DNA of 38,752 nucleotides. It comes from Myxococcales bacterium. Lineage in GTDB: Bacteria > Myxococcota > UBA727 > GCA-2721815. The notes beneath the pieces are model-generated. The model made no database searches. It saw only the letters and a list, made by a program, of their open reading frames with translations, and was not told the origin of the DNA. Shown in pieces: positions 9,908-18,233 of this stretch (position 1 is the first letter of the stretch; the number at the start of each line of letters is the position of its first letter). The translations under genes and the position numbers were made by a program. The stretch covers positions 1 to 38,752 of the forward strand of contig PBLQ01000069.1 of the NCBI GenBank assembly GCA_002721815.1, read 5' to 3'.

Positions 9908-11839
9908 ATGCCCACAATAACGCTTCCCGACGGTTCTCAGCGCAATTTTGACCACCCTGTTTCCACCTACGATGTGGCCGCAGATATTGGGCCAGGCTTG
10001 GCCAAAGCATGTGTGGCTGGCCGGGTAGACGGCGCTCGAGTGGATGCACATGACAAGATTGAAAACGATGCCCAGTTAGAAATCATTACCCCCAGGGACG
10101 AAGATGGGCTGGAAATCATTCGCCACTCCTGTGCGCACTTGTTGGGGCATGCCATTAAGCAAATGTGGCCAGACGTGAAAATGGCCATTGGCCCCACCAT
10201 CGACAACGGTTTTTATTACGATATCGATCTTGATGTCGCATTGACCATGGATGACGTGGCCGAACTCGAAAAACGGATGAAGGCCTTGGCGAAGACCAAT
10301 TATGACGTGGTCAAGAAGGTGGTGTCATGGCAAGAGGCGCGGGATACTTTTGCCGCACGAGGTGAGTCCTACAAGTTGGAGATCCTCGACGAAAATGTGG
10401 ACAAGTCGGACCGTCCAGGTCTTTACTTTCACGAAGAATATGTAGATATGTGCCGCGGCCCCCATGTGCCCAACATGCGTTTTAACCATCATTTTAAATT
10501 GCTCAGTGTTGCCGGTGCTTACTGGCGCGGGAGCAGTGACAACAAAATGCTGCAAAGGATTTATGGCACTGCCTGGGGCGATAAAAAGCAACTCAAAGCC
10601 TATTTGCAGCGCTTGGAAGAAGAGGCCAAACGCGACCACCGCAAGATCGGCAAGCAACAAGATTTGTTTCACATGCAACCCGAAGCGCCTGGGATGGTTT
10701 TTTGGCATCACAATGGCTGGACCGTATTTCGCGAACTCGAAAAGTTTGTTCGCGAAAAGTTGGCCGACTACAATTACCAAGAAGTCAAAGGGCCCATGAT
10801 CATGGATCGGGTGCTCTGGGAGCGTTCGGGACACTGGGATAAATTCGGTGAAAACATGTTCACCACCAGCTCGGAAAATCGGGAATACGCCGTCAAACCG
10901 ATGAACTGCCCAGGACATGTGCAGATTTTTAATCAAGGGCTCAAATCTTATCGAGACTTGCCTTTGCGAATGGCAGAATTTGGTTCTTGCCATCGAAACG
11001 AACCTTCCGGCACTCTGCATGGCATCATGCGTATCCGCGCCTTTACCCAAGACGACGCGCATATTTTTTGTACGCAAGAGCAAGTGCAGTCCGAAGTGGC
11101 TGATTGCGTGAAACTGGTTTACGATATGTACCGGACCTTCGGTTTTGAGGATATCGCTGTTAAGTTTTCCACGCGACCCGAAAAACGTGTGGGTTCGGAC
11201 GAGGTATGGGACAAAGCAGAGGCCGCTTTGGCGCAAGCCCTAAAAACCTTAGAGATCGATTACGAGCTGCAAGAGGGTGAGGGGGCATTTTACGGGCCTA
11301 AAATTGAATTCACATTGCGCGATTGTCTGGATCGCGTGTGGCAGTGCGGCACCGTGCAATTGGACTTTGCGTTGCCGGAGCGTTTGGGGGCGGCCTATGT
11401 AGACCACAATGGTGACAAGGTCACACCGGTAATGATTCACCGCGCTATTTTAGGGTCGGTGGAGCGTTTTATCGGGATTCTTATCGAAGAATACGCCGGT
11501 TTTTTCCCCTTGTGGTTGGCGCCAGTGCAAGTGGTGGTCATGGGGATTACTGACCAACAAGCACCTTACGTAGAGGAAGTGGCGAACAGGCTCAAAAAAG
11601 CCGGTCTGCGGGCGGAAGCTGATTTGCGCAATGAAAAAGTAGGCTTCAAGATCCGAGAACACACCTTAAAGCGTGTTCCCTACATGCTGGTTTGCGGGGC
11701 TAGGGAAGTGGAGTCAGAGCAAGTGGCCTTACGCACACGCAAAGGTGAAGATCTGGGCCAACTGGGGGTGGATGAGCTGATTCAAAGGCTACAGGCCGAG
11801 GTGAACAGCCGAGAGCTGCCTGCCTCCGACAAAGAATAG
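9908..11839 (+). CDS. thrS: Threonyl-tRNA synthetase
   Basis: Charges tRNA-Thr. The 643 residues have the full bacterial domain order: an N-terminal TGS domain (1-62, [11 protein letters not shown]), the editing domain with [10 protein letters not shown] as its HxxxH metal site, and a class II catalytic core. The core has motif 2 ([15 protein letters not shown]), the zinc Cys in MNCPGH, and motif 3 ([15 protein letters not shown]). A C-terminal anticodon-binding domain ends the protein. The frame stays open upstream through the tRNA, but the ATG at 9908, after GAAGG, matches the family's N-terminus. It heads the cluster thrS-infC-rpmI-rplT-pheS-pheT. The 126-base leader after the tRNA terminator includes a possible GAGAG...CTCTC hairpin (around 9838-9860). 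Confidence 0.97.
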   Translation: MPTITLPDGSQRNFDHPVSTYDVAADIGPGLAKACVAGRVDGARVDAHDKIENDAQLEIITPRDEDGLEIIRHSCAHLLGHAIKQMWPDVKMAIGPTIDNGFYYDIDLDVALTMDDVAELEKRMKALAKTNYDVVKKVVSWQEARDTFAARGESYKLEILDENVDKSDRPGLYFHEEYVDMCRGPHVPNMRFNHHFKLLSVAGAYWRGSSDNKMLQRIYGTAWGDKKQLKAYLQRLEEEAKRDHRKIGKQQDLFHMQPEAPGMVFWHHNGWTVFRELEKFVREKLADYNYQEVKGPMIMDRVLWERSGHWDKFGENMFTTSSENREYAVKPMNCPGHVQIFNQGLKSYRDLPLRMAEFGSCHRNEPSGTLHGIMRIRAFTQDDAHIFCTQEQVQSEVADCVKLVYDMYRTFGFEDIAVKFSTRPEKRVGSDEVWDKAEAALAQALKTLEIDYELQEGEGAFYGPKIEFTLRDCLDRVWQCGTVQLDFALPERLGAAYVDHNGDKVTPVMIHRAILGSVERFIGILIEEYAGFFPLWLAPVQVVVMGITDQQAPYVEEVANRLKKAGLRAEADLRNEKVGFKIREHTLKRVPYMLVCGAREVESEQVALRTRKGEDLGQLGVDELIQRLQAEVNSRELPASDKE

Positions 11840-11947
11840 GCCCATAAAGACTCATTTGACTCTTAAAACCCTGATAATAGCCATTTAGAAGCTAAATCTG
11901 TTTGCCTTTTAAAGGGCATAGGCTTATGCATCACCCACATTGGCTTT

Positions 11948-12002
11948 AGGGGGCCTAGATCCCCCTGTAAAAAGTGAGCAGGCGGTGCCCTTCAGGCCCG
12001 CC
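11948..12002 (+). promoter_or_regulatory. Structured infC leader with two hairpins before the ribosome binding site
   Basis: Two strong hairpins stand between thrS and infC. The first is AGGGGG / CCCCCT with a 7-base loop (11948-11966). The second is GGCGG T GCC / GGC CCGCC with loop CTTCA (11981-12002). The second ends 7 bases before the GGAGGA ribosome binding site of infC. Neither is followed by a T run, so they are not simple intrinsic terminators. They may control infC translation or mRNA processing. Confidence 0.5.
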
Positions 12003-12022
12003 CAAAAACGGAGGACTTAGTT

Positions 12023-12613
12023 ATCGCTTATCAACGAGAGGACCCTAGAGGCCGCGGGAGAGGCCGCGATGAAATTCGGGTCAATAGAAGAATTAGAGTC
12101 CCTCAGGTGAGGGTTGTGATGGAAGAAGATGGGGAACAATTAGGTATCCTGGATACTGCGGTCGCGTTGGCGAAAGCAGAGGATTTGGGCCTAGACCTCG
12201 TCGAGGTTTCTCCGAATGCCCGTCCACCTGTCTGCAAAATCATGGACTACGGTCGGTATAAATACCAGCAAAAACGTAAAGCCAATGAAGCGAAAAAGAA
12301 GCAGCAGCAGGTTGAAGTCAAAGAGGTTAAGTTTCGCCCCAAAACGGACAAACACGACTTCAACGTGAAGGTTGAGCGCGCTCGAAAATTTCTGGGCAAA
12401 GGCAACAAGTGCAAGATGACCATTATGTTTAGGGGACGTGAAATTGTTCATCCCGAGATTGGTCATGAGGTGCTTCAAAGGGCTTTTGGCATGCTAGAAG
12501 AGGATGCCATCATAGAATCTCAGCCCCGTATGGAGGGCCGTCAAATGTTCATGATTTTGGCCCCCAGTAAAAATCAAAAGCAAAAAGTCGCTGCGGCAGA
12601 TCCAAGTAGCTGA
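12023..12613 (+). CDS. infC: Translation initiation factor IF-3 with non-canonical ATC start
   Basis: IF-3 binds the 30S subunit and checks start codons and initiator tRNA. The protein is 196 residues from an ATC codon at 12023, which lies exactly 7 bases after GGAGGA (12010-12015). Translated from there the N-terminus reads AYQREDPRGRGRGRDEIRVNRRIRVPQVRVV, which contains the family's conserved N-terminal pattern (RVNxxIRVPxVRV). The first in-frame ATG (12119) would remove that conserved part, so it is not the start. The N- and C-domains and linker follow (VEVSPNARPPVCKIMDYG, then KEVKFRP and RGREI.HPEIG). E. coli infC uses AUU, and IF-3 there represses its own synthesis by rejecting this codon; the same logic probably applies here. 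As I recall, Myxococcus xanthus infC (dsg) also uses AUC. Confidence 0.93.
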   Translation: MAYQREDPRGRGRGRDEIRVNRRIRVPQVRVVMEEDGEQLGILDTAVALAKAEDLGLDLVEVSPNARPPVCKIMDYGRYKYQQKRKANEAKKKQQQVEVKEVKFRPKTDKHDFNVKVERARKFLGKGNKCKMTIMFRGREIVHPEIGHEVLQRAFGMLEEDAIIESQPRMEGRQMFMILAPSKNQKQKVAAADPSS

Positions 12614-12630
12614 AAATAATAAACAAAATA

Positions 12631-12675
12631 AAAGCAGCGCCTTTTGCTAACTGCGGCAAAGGGGTTGCTTTTTTT
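12631..12675 (+). terminator. Intrinsic terminator after infC
   Basis: Stem AAAGCA plus an inner CCTTT(T)GC paired with GCAAAGG and TGCTTT, followed by seven T (12669-12675). It separates infC from rpmI, which in many bacteria are in one transcript; so rpmI-rplT probably has its own promoter or depends on readthrough. Confidence 0.75.
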
Positions 12676-12728
12676 AATTGTTCTTATAAGACCGGGACTT
12701 GCGATACGCGCCGAAGGAGGTTGTTTCT

Positions 12729-12809
12729 TTGGGGCGTGTGTGTCGGCTCCCAAAGTGGGCTTTACTGCTCCGCCGCCACATAAACCGAGTTAAGCGTTCG
12801 CAACCTTAA
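12729..12809 (+). other. Possible 26-codon leader ORF with perfect Shine-Dalgarno before rpmI
   Basis: A full AAGGAGG (12714-12720) has no known gene behind it. Eight bases later a TTG at 12729 opens a frame of 26 codons that is rich in basic residues (about MGRVCRLPKWALLLRRHINR) and stops at TAA 12807-12809, 23 bases before rpmI. It could be a leader peptide, or the AAGGAGG may be part of an L20/L35 leader RNA structure. Coding status is weak evidence only. Confidence 0.25.
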
Positions 12810-12832
12810 CTCTAGAAGAGAGAGAGGCTCGC

Positions 12833-13063
12833 ATGGCGGGGTGCAAAAAATCACGTGGTGATCGTCCTAAAATGAAAACCAGGAAAGGCGCTGCAAAGCG
12901 TTTCTCCAAAACGGGAACTGGCAAAGTGAAGTTCGGCCGTAAAGGCAAGCGTCACATTCTTAGTAACAAAAGCCGTAAACGCAAACGTCAATTGAAACGT
13001 GCAGAAACCATGACCAAGGGTGACGCACAGGCAATTGCACGCATGATCCCGTACATTAAGTAG
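12833..13063 (+). CDS. rpmI: Ribosomal protein L35 (bL35) with N-terminal extension
   Basis: bL35 of the large subunit, 76 residues versus about 65 in most bacteria. The family core [13 protein letters not shown] is present, but preceded by 12 extra residues that include one Cys ([13 protein letters not shown]). The ATG at 12833 has a purine-rich site (AGAGAGAGG). The canonical short start is not possible here because the codon before Pro is CGT, leaving only the internal ATG of KMKTR at 12872, which has a weaker site. The extension is thus probably real. rplT follows after 17 bases. Confidence 0.9.
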   Translation: MAGCKKSRGDRPKMKTRKGAAKRFSKTGTGKVKFGRKGKRHILSNKSRKRKRQLKRAETMTKGDAQAIARMIPYIK

Positions 13064-13080
13064 TTTGAAGGAGTAACAAA

Positions 13081-13431
13081 ATGGCACGTGTTAAAGGTGG
13101 ATTTACAACTCGAAGACGACACAAGCGCGTACTCAAAATGGCCAAAGGCTATTTCGGTGCTCGAGGTCGTTTGTTTAAAACAGCAAGTGAAACGGTTGAC
13201 CGCGCATTGGTCTATGCGTATCGCGATCGCAAAGCACGAAAAAGAGACTTTCGTCGTTTGTGGATTGTGCGCATCAACGCCGCAACTCGCTTGCATGGCA
13301 TGAGCTACAGCCAATTCATGGGTGGGCTCAAAAAAGCAGGAATCGAACTGGACCGACGCGTCTTGGCTGAATTGGCTGTTTCAGACCCCAGTGGTTTTGA
13401 AGCAGTTGTGAACACAGTCAAAAACGCATAA
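13081..13431 (+). CDS. rplT: Ribosomal protein L20 (bL20)
   Basis: bL20 is an assembly protein of the 50S subunit and in many bacteria also represses its own operon by binding the leader RNA. All 116 residues match the family's usual length. The basic N-terminal extension ([31 protein letters not shown]) and globular part ([19 protein letters not shown] ... [25 protein letters not shown]) are both present. The ATG follows GAAGGAG. A strong terminator follows the stop by about 20 bases. Confidence 0.97.
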   Translation: MARVKGGFTTRRRHKRVLKMAKGYFGARGRLFKTASETVDRALVYAYRDRKARKRDFRRLWIVRINAATRLHGMSYSQFMGGLKKAGIELDRRVLAELAVSDPSGFEAVVNTVKNA

Positions 13432-13454
13432 ACCAGTCTCAGTGTATCAAACGG

Positions 13455-13488
13455 GCGGGTTTATCCTCAGGATGAATCCGCTTTTTTT
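13455..13488 (+). terminator. Strong intrinsic terminator (or attenuator) between rplT and pheS
   Basis: A 12-bp stem (GCGGGTTTATCC with GGATGAATCCGC, two G-U pairs) with a TCA loop and seven T. Only 14 bases separate the T run from the pheS start, so no separate promoter fits between. Either pheS depends on readthrough, which makes this an attenuator, or its promoter lies upstream or within rplT. Confidence 0.85.
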
Positions 13489-13502
13489 ATGGGGTCTTTC
13501 TC

Positions 13503-14555
13503 ATGGGCAGCCCAAACCAAACCACCGATATTTCAGAGCTGGTAGAAGCCTTAAATCTGTTGCGCGACGAGGCGGAGCGTGACTTGCCACAAGCGAGCTC
13601 TGAACAGGACCTCGAGCAACTGCGCGTGGCGTTCCTTGGAAAAAAAGGCAAACTCTCGGGTGTGTTGCGCATGATGGGCAAGCTGCCCAAGGATGCGAGA
13701 CCTGAAGCAGGGAAGGTCGCTAATGGTGTGAGAGATCGCATCAATGGGTTGCTGACCGAAAACGCCCAACGGCTCGAAGATGCCAAAATGGCTGCAGCAT
13801 TACAGGAACGTATTGACGTGACCTTGCCGGGGCGAGCGCCGTTGAGTGGTGGGCAACACATTCTGAATCAAACCAGAGACTTGATTTTAGACGTGCTCAA
13901 AGGTTTGGGCTTTGAAATGGCACGTGGCCCTGAAGTCGAGCACGACTTTTACAATTTCGAAGCCTTAAATATCCCCGAAGAACATCCGGCCCGAGACATG
14001 CAGGATACTTTCTATATTGCTGACCGTGTGGTCTTAAGGACCCATACCAGCCCTGTACAAATTCGTTCGATGATGTCTGCAAAAACGCCGCCCTTGCGCG
14101 TGGCTTGTTTTGGCCGTGTATACCGGCACGACCATGACGTAACCCATTCGCCCATGTTTCACCAAATCGAAGGTCTTTTCGTGGATAAAAATGTTTCCAT
14201 GGCGGACCTCAAAGGCACACTGGAGATTTTTACGCAAAAGATTTTTGATGACGAGGCCAAAGTGCGTTTGCGTCCAAGTTTCTTTCCGTTCACGGAGCCT
14301 TCTGTCGAAGTGGATATTTCTTGCTTCGCGTGTAAGGGGGCGGGTTGTCGTCTCTGTAGTCATACGGGATGGATTGAGATTATGGGGGCTGGTATGGTCG
14401 ACCCCGAAGTTTTCAAAATGTCTGGCTATGATCCAGAAGAATGCACCGGCTTTGCCTTTGGTATAGGGGTGGAACGTGTCGCAATGTTGCGTCATGGCAT
14501 TTCTGATATTCGTTTGTTTTTCGAGAACGACTTGAGATTTCTAAAACAGTTTTAG
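13503..14555 (+). CDS. pheS: Phenylalanyl-tRNA synthetase alpha subunit
   Basis: Catalytic subunit of the alpha2-beta2 enzyme that charges tRNA-Phe. The 350 residues start with a coiled-coil tRNA-binding region (to about residue 90), followed by the class II core. Seen there are HILNQTRDLILDVLKGLGFE, motif 2 (RVACFGRVYRHDHDVTHSPMFHQIEG), and motif 3 at the end (FAFGIGVERVAMLRHGISDIRLFF). A CFACKGAGCRLC segment could bind zinc, as in many PheS proteins. The start ATG follows a weak GGGG site, directly after the terminator of rplT. pheT follows after 19 bases. Confidence 0.97.
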   Translation: MGSPNQTTDISELVEALNLLRDEAERDLPQASSEQDLEQLRVAFLGKKGKLSGVLRMMGKLPKDARPEAGKVANGVRDRINGLLTENAQRLEDAKMAAALQERIDVTLPGRAPLSGGQHILNQTRDLILDVLKGLGFEMARGPEVEHDFYNFEALNIPEEHPARDMQDTFYIADRVVLRTHTSPVQIRSMMSAKTPPLRVACFGRVYRHDHDVTHSPMFHQIEGLFVDKNVSMADLKGTLEIFTQKIFDDEAKVRLRPSFFPFTEPSVEVDISCFACKGAGCRLCSHTGWIEIMGAGMVDPEVFKMSGYDPEECTGFAFGIGVERVAMLRHGISDIRLFFENDLRFLKQF

Positions 14556-14574
14556 TTCTGGTGAGGAGCCTGTC

Positions 14575-17094
14575 ATGCGGGTGAGTATCGATTGGTTACG
14601 AGATTTGGTGTCTGGTTTAGACCAGGTGTCAGTGGATGAGATCGCAGAAAAGTTGACCATGGCGGGCCTAGAGGTTGAGGCCGTTGAAGACCCTGGTGCT
14701 CAGCTGGCACACGTGGTGGTAGCCAAAATTCTTGAAAAACACCAACATCCCAAAGCGGATAAATTGTCTTTGTGTCTGATGGACGCCGGCGGGGACAAGC
14801 CCATTCGTGTGGTGTGCGGTGCGCCCAATCATCAGCAGGGCGATTGGGTCATTTTTGCACAAGTGGGGGCCCATTTAGCGAACGGTATGGATATTGGCGA
14901 AGCAACAATTCGTGGTGAAAAAAGCTTTGGCATGCTGTGTTCCGAGGCCGAATTGGGACTGTCTAGTAGCCACGATGGCATCATTATTTTAGATCCAAGT
15001 CAGGATTGGCGCGCGGGGACGCCTGCCGCCCAAGCGTTAGGCCAAAACGATATCATTCTCGAGTTGGGGGTTACGCCCAACCGCCCAGACGCGCTCAGTC
15101 ACGTGGGTGTGGCCAGAGAGTTGGCCGCGCTGTTAGGGCTGCGGCTCAATGCGCCCTCGGTGAAATGTACCGAGCGTGGTGGCGCGGTTGAATCCAAAGC
15201 ATTGGTATCCATTGAAGACGCGACCGGGTGTCCACGCTACGCCTGTCGTGTGATCGAAGGTGTCACCATTGGTCCGAGTCCCGCCTGGCTTCAGCGGCGT
15301 CTAGAGCAGTGTGGGGTCAGGGCCATTAACAACATTGTGGATGTGACCAACTGGGTATTGCTTGAGCTGGGGCACCCCCTGCATGCTTTTGACTGGGCCA
15401 AACTTTCATCCCGAGATGGCAGGGCCCAGGTGGTGGTGCGCCGTGCAAATGCCGGAGAAACCATGAGTACGCTCGATGGTGAACAGCGGGAACTGAACAC
15501 CGCCGATTTGGTGATCGCCGACGGTCAAGAGCCCATTGCATTGGCCGGTGTGATGGGTGGGGCCAGCTCGGAAGTGTCGGATGGGACTCAGAACATTCTT
15601 CTCGAATCTGCCTACTTTCAGCCGGCCACGGTTCGTAAAACAGCCAAACGGCATGGGTTGCACACCGAGGCCAGCCATCGTTTCGAACGTGGATGTGACC
15701 CCAATGGGGTCCCTAAGGCGTTGGACCGTGCCGCGGCAATGATTCTGGAACTGTGTCCAGACGCCCAGATCTTGCGTGGGACCGTGGATGTTCAGCCTCA
15801 CGATATCAAGGCGCATGAAGTGTCCATGCGCATTAGCCGACTCCAAGCATTGTCAGGGTTGCCTGCCGAGTTGCTTGAAGAAGCGTTGGTTACGGCTGCT
15901 TTGCAGTCCATTGGCCTTGAGGTGGTGGGACGCGACGGGGAAGCCATTCGTTACCGTATCCCCACGTTTCGGCCCGATTTGTTACGTGAAGTGGATTTAA
16001 TTGAAGAGGTGGTGCGTTTGGTTGGCTATGACAAAGTACCATCCACTTTGCCCGCGCCCACAGCGAAATCACCCACCTTCATCGCGGACAAGGCGCTCTG
16101 GCTTGAAGGCATGCTTCACCAAAAACTCCAGGGCTGGGGTTTTTATGAAGCGGTCAACTTTGCCTTTGGTCCGCAGCACTTATTTCAATTTTTCAAGACG
16201 TCGTCAGACGAGTTGATCGAAGTCAAAAACCCCTTGGGCGAAGAAATGGCGCTTTTGCGTCCTTCATTGATTCCAGCGCTCTTGCAAAATTTGCTGCATA
16301 ACTTGCGGCACGGCAACAAAAATGTACGCCTGTACGAAATGGCAACCACCTTTCATGGCCATAACCCCAAAGGTACGGCCCCTCGATCGCAAGATGCAGA
16401 TGGACCACAGGGAGGTGATGCGTGGGCTGCCGAGGCGCCAAAAGTGGCGGGCTTGTGGTGTGGTTCTCGGCGCGTTCTTGCATTCGACAGCGGGGAAGCG
16501 GCGGTGGACTATTACGACCTGAAAGGTGTGGTCGAGGATTTACTGTCGCACCTCAACCTCGATAACGGTTCGGGCAAAGTGGTTTTTGATGCTGCCGACG
16601 ACAGCGTGGCCTTTTTACATCCCAAATCTGCAACCCATGTGTTCTGGCGCACAGGGGACATCAAAACCCAAATCGGGGTTCTGGGCGAAATCCATCCCAA
16701 AGTAGCAAAGCACTTGGACCTGGAAGAACCTGTATTTGTCTTCGAATTTAACATGGCGTCTTTGGTGCCTTTGGTGAAGGAAGTCCCACTGGCAACAGCC
16801 CTGCCAAAGTATCCGGCCGTAAAACGTGATTTTGCCTTGCTCATGGATGATGAAATCCCTGCGGGTCGCCTAACCCAGGCTATCTGGAACTGTGAGGCCA
16901 CCCAGAAATTGCTTAAAAATGTGGAAATTTTCGATGTTTACAAGGGTGAACGGTTACCAGAGGGAAAAAAGTCCATCGCATTTTCCATCGTTTTACGTGC
17001 CGAAGACCGGACTTTGACCGATCAAGAGGTCCAAAATGGGGCGGATGAGCTGCTCAAAACCCTCTCGGAAGGGCTTGGGGCCGAGATCCGCTGA
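14575..17094 (+). CDS. pheT: Phenylalanyl-tRNA synthetase beta subunit
   Basis: Large subunit of PheRS, 839 residues, a usual length. Domains in order: start (MRVSIDWLRDLV), an EMAP-II/OB-like tRNA-binding domain (about 40-150), the B3/B4 editing domain (with ILELGVTPNRPDALSHVG and EASHRFERGCD), and the B5 domain. A catalytic-like class II fold and the C-terminal FDX-ACB anticodon-binding domain complete it (KYPAVKRDFALLMDDEIPAG, then a short C-terminal strand). The ATG has GAGGAG upstream. Confidence 0.97.
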   Translation: MRVSIDWLRDLVSGLDQVSVDEIAEKLTMAGLEVEAVEDPGAQLAHVVVAKILEKHQHPKADKLSLCLMDAGGDKPIRVVCGAPNHQQGDWVIFAQVGAHLANGMDIGEATIRGEKSFGMLCSEAELGLSSSHDGIIILDPSQDWRAGTPAAQALGQNDIILELGVTPNRPDALSHVGVARELAALLGLRLNAPSVKCTERGGAVESKALVSIEDATGCPRYACRVIEGVTIGPSPAWLQRRLEQCGVRAINNIVDVTNWVLLELGHPLHAFDWAKLSSRDGRAQVVVRRANAGETMSTLDGEQRELNTADLVIADGQEPIALAGVMGGASSEVSDGTQNILLESAYFQPATVRKTAKRHGLHTEASHRFERGCDPNGVPKALDRAAAMILELCPDAQILRGTVDVQPHDIKAHEVSMRISRLQALSGLPAELLEEALVTAALQSIGLEVVGRDGEAIRYRIPTFRPDLLREVDLIEEVVRLVGYDKVPSTLPAPTAKSPTFIADKALWLEGMLHQKLQGWGFYEAVNFAFGPQHLFQFFKTSSDELIEVKNPLGEEMALLRPSLIPALLQNLLHNLRHGNKNVRLYEMATTFHGHNPKGTAPRSQDADGPQGGDAWAAEAPKVAGLWCGSRRVLAFDSGEAAVDYYDLKGVVEDLLSHLNLDNGSGKVVFDAADDSVAFLHPKSATHVFWRTGDIKTQIGVLGEIHPKVAKHLDLEEPVFVFEFNMASLVPLVKEVPLATALPKYPAVKRDFALLMDDEIPAGRLTQAIWNCEATQKLLKNVEIFDVYKGERLPEGKKSIAFSIVLRAEDRTLTDQEVQNGADELLKTLSEGLGAEIR

Positions 17095-17113
17095 TTTTTC
17101 CAGCGCTTATCTA

Positions 17114-17143
17114 TTGCAATGGTCTATCGAAATTCATTATGCT
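17114..17143 (+). promoter_or_regulatory. Possible sigma-70 promoter of ihfA
   Basis: TTGCAA (17114-17119) and TATGCT (17138-17143), 18 bases apart, lie about 75 bases before the ihfA start, in the 123-base gap after pheT. The surrounding region is AT-rich compared with the genes. Moderate matches only. Confidence 0.35.
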
Positions 17144-17217
17144 CTGATTGTAAACGCGATCATTTGCGTTTAAGATCAACGAGAAACTGCAATTCTCTCA
17201 AGTAAAGCGAGGGGCTC

Positions 17218-17541
17218 ATGGAAGAAGCAAATAAGACACAGACCATTACCAAGGCCGATTTGGTGGAAAATGTTTACCGTAAAGTAGGGTTTTCCAAGAA
17301 AGAATCCCTGGATTTGGTCGAAACCGTTTTCGAAACCATCAAAAGTACCTTAGAAAAGGGCGAGTCAGTAAAAATTTCTGGCTTTGGTAAGTTTGAAGTT
17401 CGGTACAAGCGTCCCAGAAGAGGTCGTAATCCCCAAACAGGACAAGAGATCGAGATTACCGCTCGACGGGTTCTGTCATTCAAACCATCACAAGTTTTAC
17501 GAGACGCTCTGGTAAGTTCAGATTTTGGTGGACAAAGCTAG
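17218..17541 (+). CDS. ihfA: Integration host factor alpha subunit
   Basis: A 107-residue DNA-bending protein of the HU/IHF family. Key signs are TKADLVENVYRKVGFSKKES at the N-terminus, the SGFGKFEVRYKRPRRGRNPQTG beta-arm stretch, and EITARRVLSFKPSQVLRDAL at the end. IHF rather than HU is suggested by its place directly after pheT, as in E. coli, and by the arm sequence. It normally works as a dimer with IhfB, or as homodimers, in nucleoid structure and promoter looping. The ATG follows GCGAGGGG. A MerR-family gene comes next. Confidence 0.93.
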   Translation: MEEANKTQTITKADLVENVYRKVGFSKKESLDLVETVFETIKSTLEKGESVKISGFGKFEVRYKRPRRGRNPQTGQEIEITARRVLSFKPSQVLRDALVSSDFGGQS

Positions 17542-17602
17542 TTCGTCGATCAAAAACTCCTCATTCTAAAAACAAAAATCACATCCAAAACAGGTGAAAC
17601 AT

Positions 17603-18175
17603 ATGTTTGAAAAAGCGTCGGGCAAAGGCGGCAAAGACCAGGTCGAGCCCCTGAACATTCAGCTCCCAGAGAAAAAATATTTCCGCATCGGTGAAGTGGC
17701 AAACCTTTTAATGGTGAAGCCTTATGTGCTGCGGTACTGGGAAACTGAATTCAACCAACTTCGCCCCCAAAAATCCCGCACGGGTCAACGTTTGTATCGT
17801 CGAAAAGATGTGGAGTCGTTGATCACCATTCGTGATTTGCTTTACGTTAAAAAATATACCATTGCGGGGGCCAGACAGGCTTTGAAGACCGGTGTCTCAT
17901 TATTGGATGGCATGCCCGAAGCCACCAGTGCCCAAGACTCATTCGTCGGCCCCGCTGACACCTCCGCTGAGGTCATGGCGGAGACCAAAGAACTGTCCAA
18001 GCAAAAAGGTGCCATGGCGCAAGACAAAAACGATCAATTGGCTTTTGGCTTCGACAACACCTTGTTTAAAGATCTGGCGGCGATTGAGTCTGACTTGAAA
18101 AACGTTATCTCTATTTTGGATAAGGCGGATGTGGCTGCCCAAAGCCGTATGAAGGCATGGAAATACGCCTCCTAA
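17603..18175 (+). CDS. MerR-family transcriptional regulator
   Basis: A 190-residue regulator. The N-terminal winged helix-turn-helix is clear (FRIGEVANLLMVKPYVLRYWETEF, then RLYRRKDVESLITIRDLLY). The C-terminal ~100 residues lack the metal-binding Cys pattern of MerR and end in helices (LFKDLAAIESDLKNVISILDK). The ATG at 17603 has AGGTGA 5 bases upstream; a GTG nine bases earlier is less likely. A MerR gene directly after ihfA is a common order in deltaproteobacteria and myxobacteria. Effector unknown. A terminator follows. Confidence 0.88.
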   Translation: MFEKASGKGGKDQVEPLNIQLPEKKYFRIGEVANLLMVKPYVLRYWETEFNQLRPQKSRTGQRLYRRKDVESLITIRDLLYVKKYTIAGARQALKTGVSLLDGMPEATSAQDSFVGPADTSAEVMAETKELSKQKGAMAQDKNDQLAFGFDNTLFKDLAAIESDLKNVISILDKADVAAQSRMKAWKYAS

Positions 18176-18204
18176 ATATCTAACATCCATCTACCATCGA
18201 AAAG

Positions 18205-18233
18205 AACCAGGTCATTCGGCCTGGTTTTTTTTT
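18205..18233 (+). terminator. Intrinsic terminator after the merR-type gene
   Basis: Stem AACCAGG / CCTGGTT with an 8-base loop and a run of nine T (18225-18233) that overlaps the recG stop codon on the other strand. Convergent genes end here; the hairpin may also act weakly in the other direction. Confidence 0.85.

Noticed and set aside
10325-11236. Long minus-strand open frame (303 codons) opposite thrS
   Set aside because: The plus strand clearly encodes ThrRS; the reverse frame has no recognisable motif and no ribosome binding site context.
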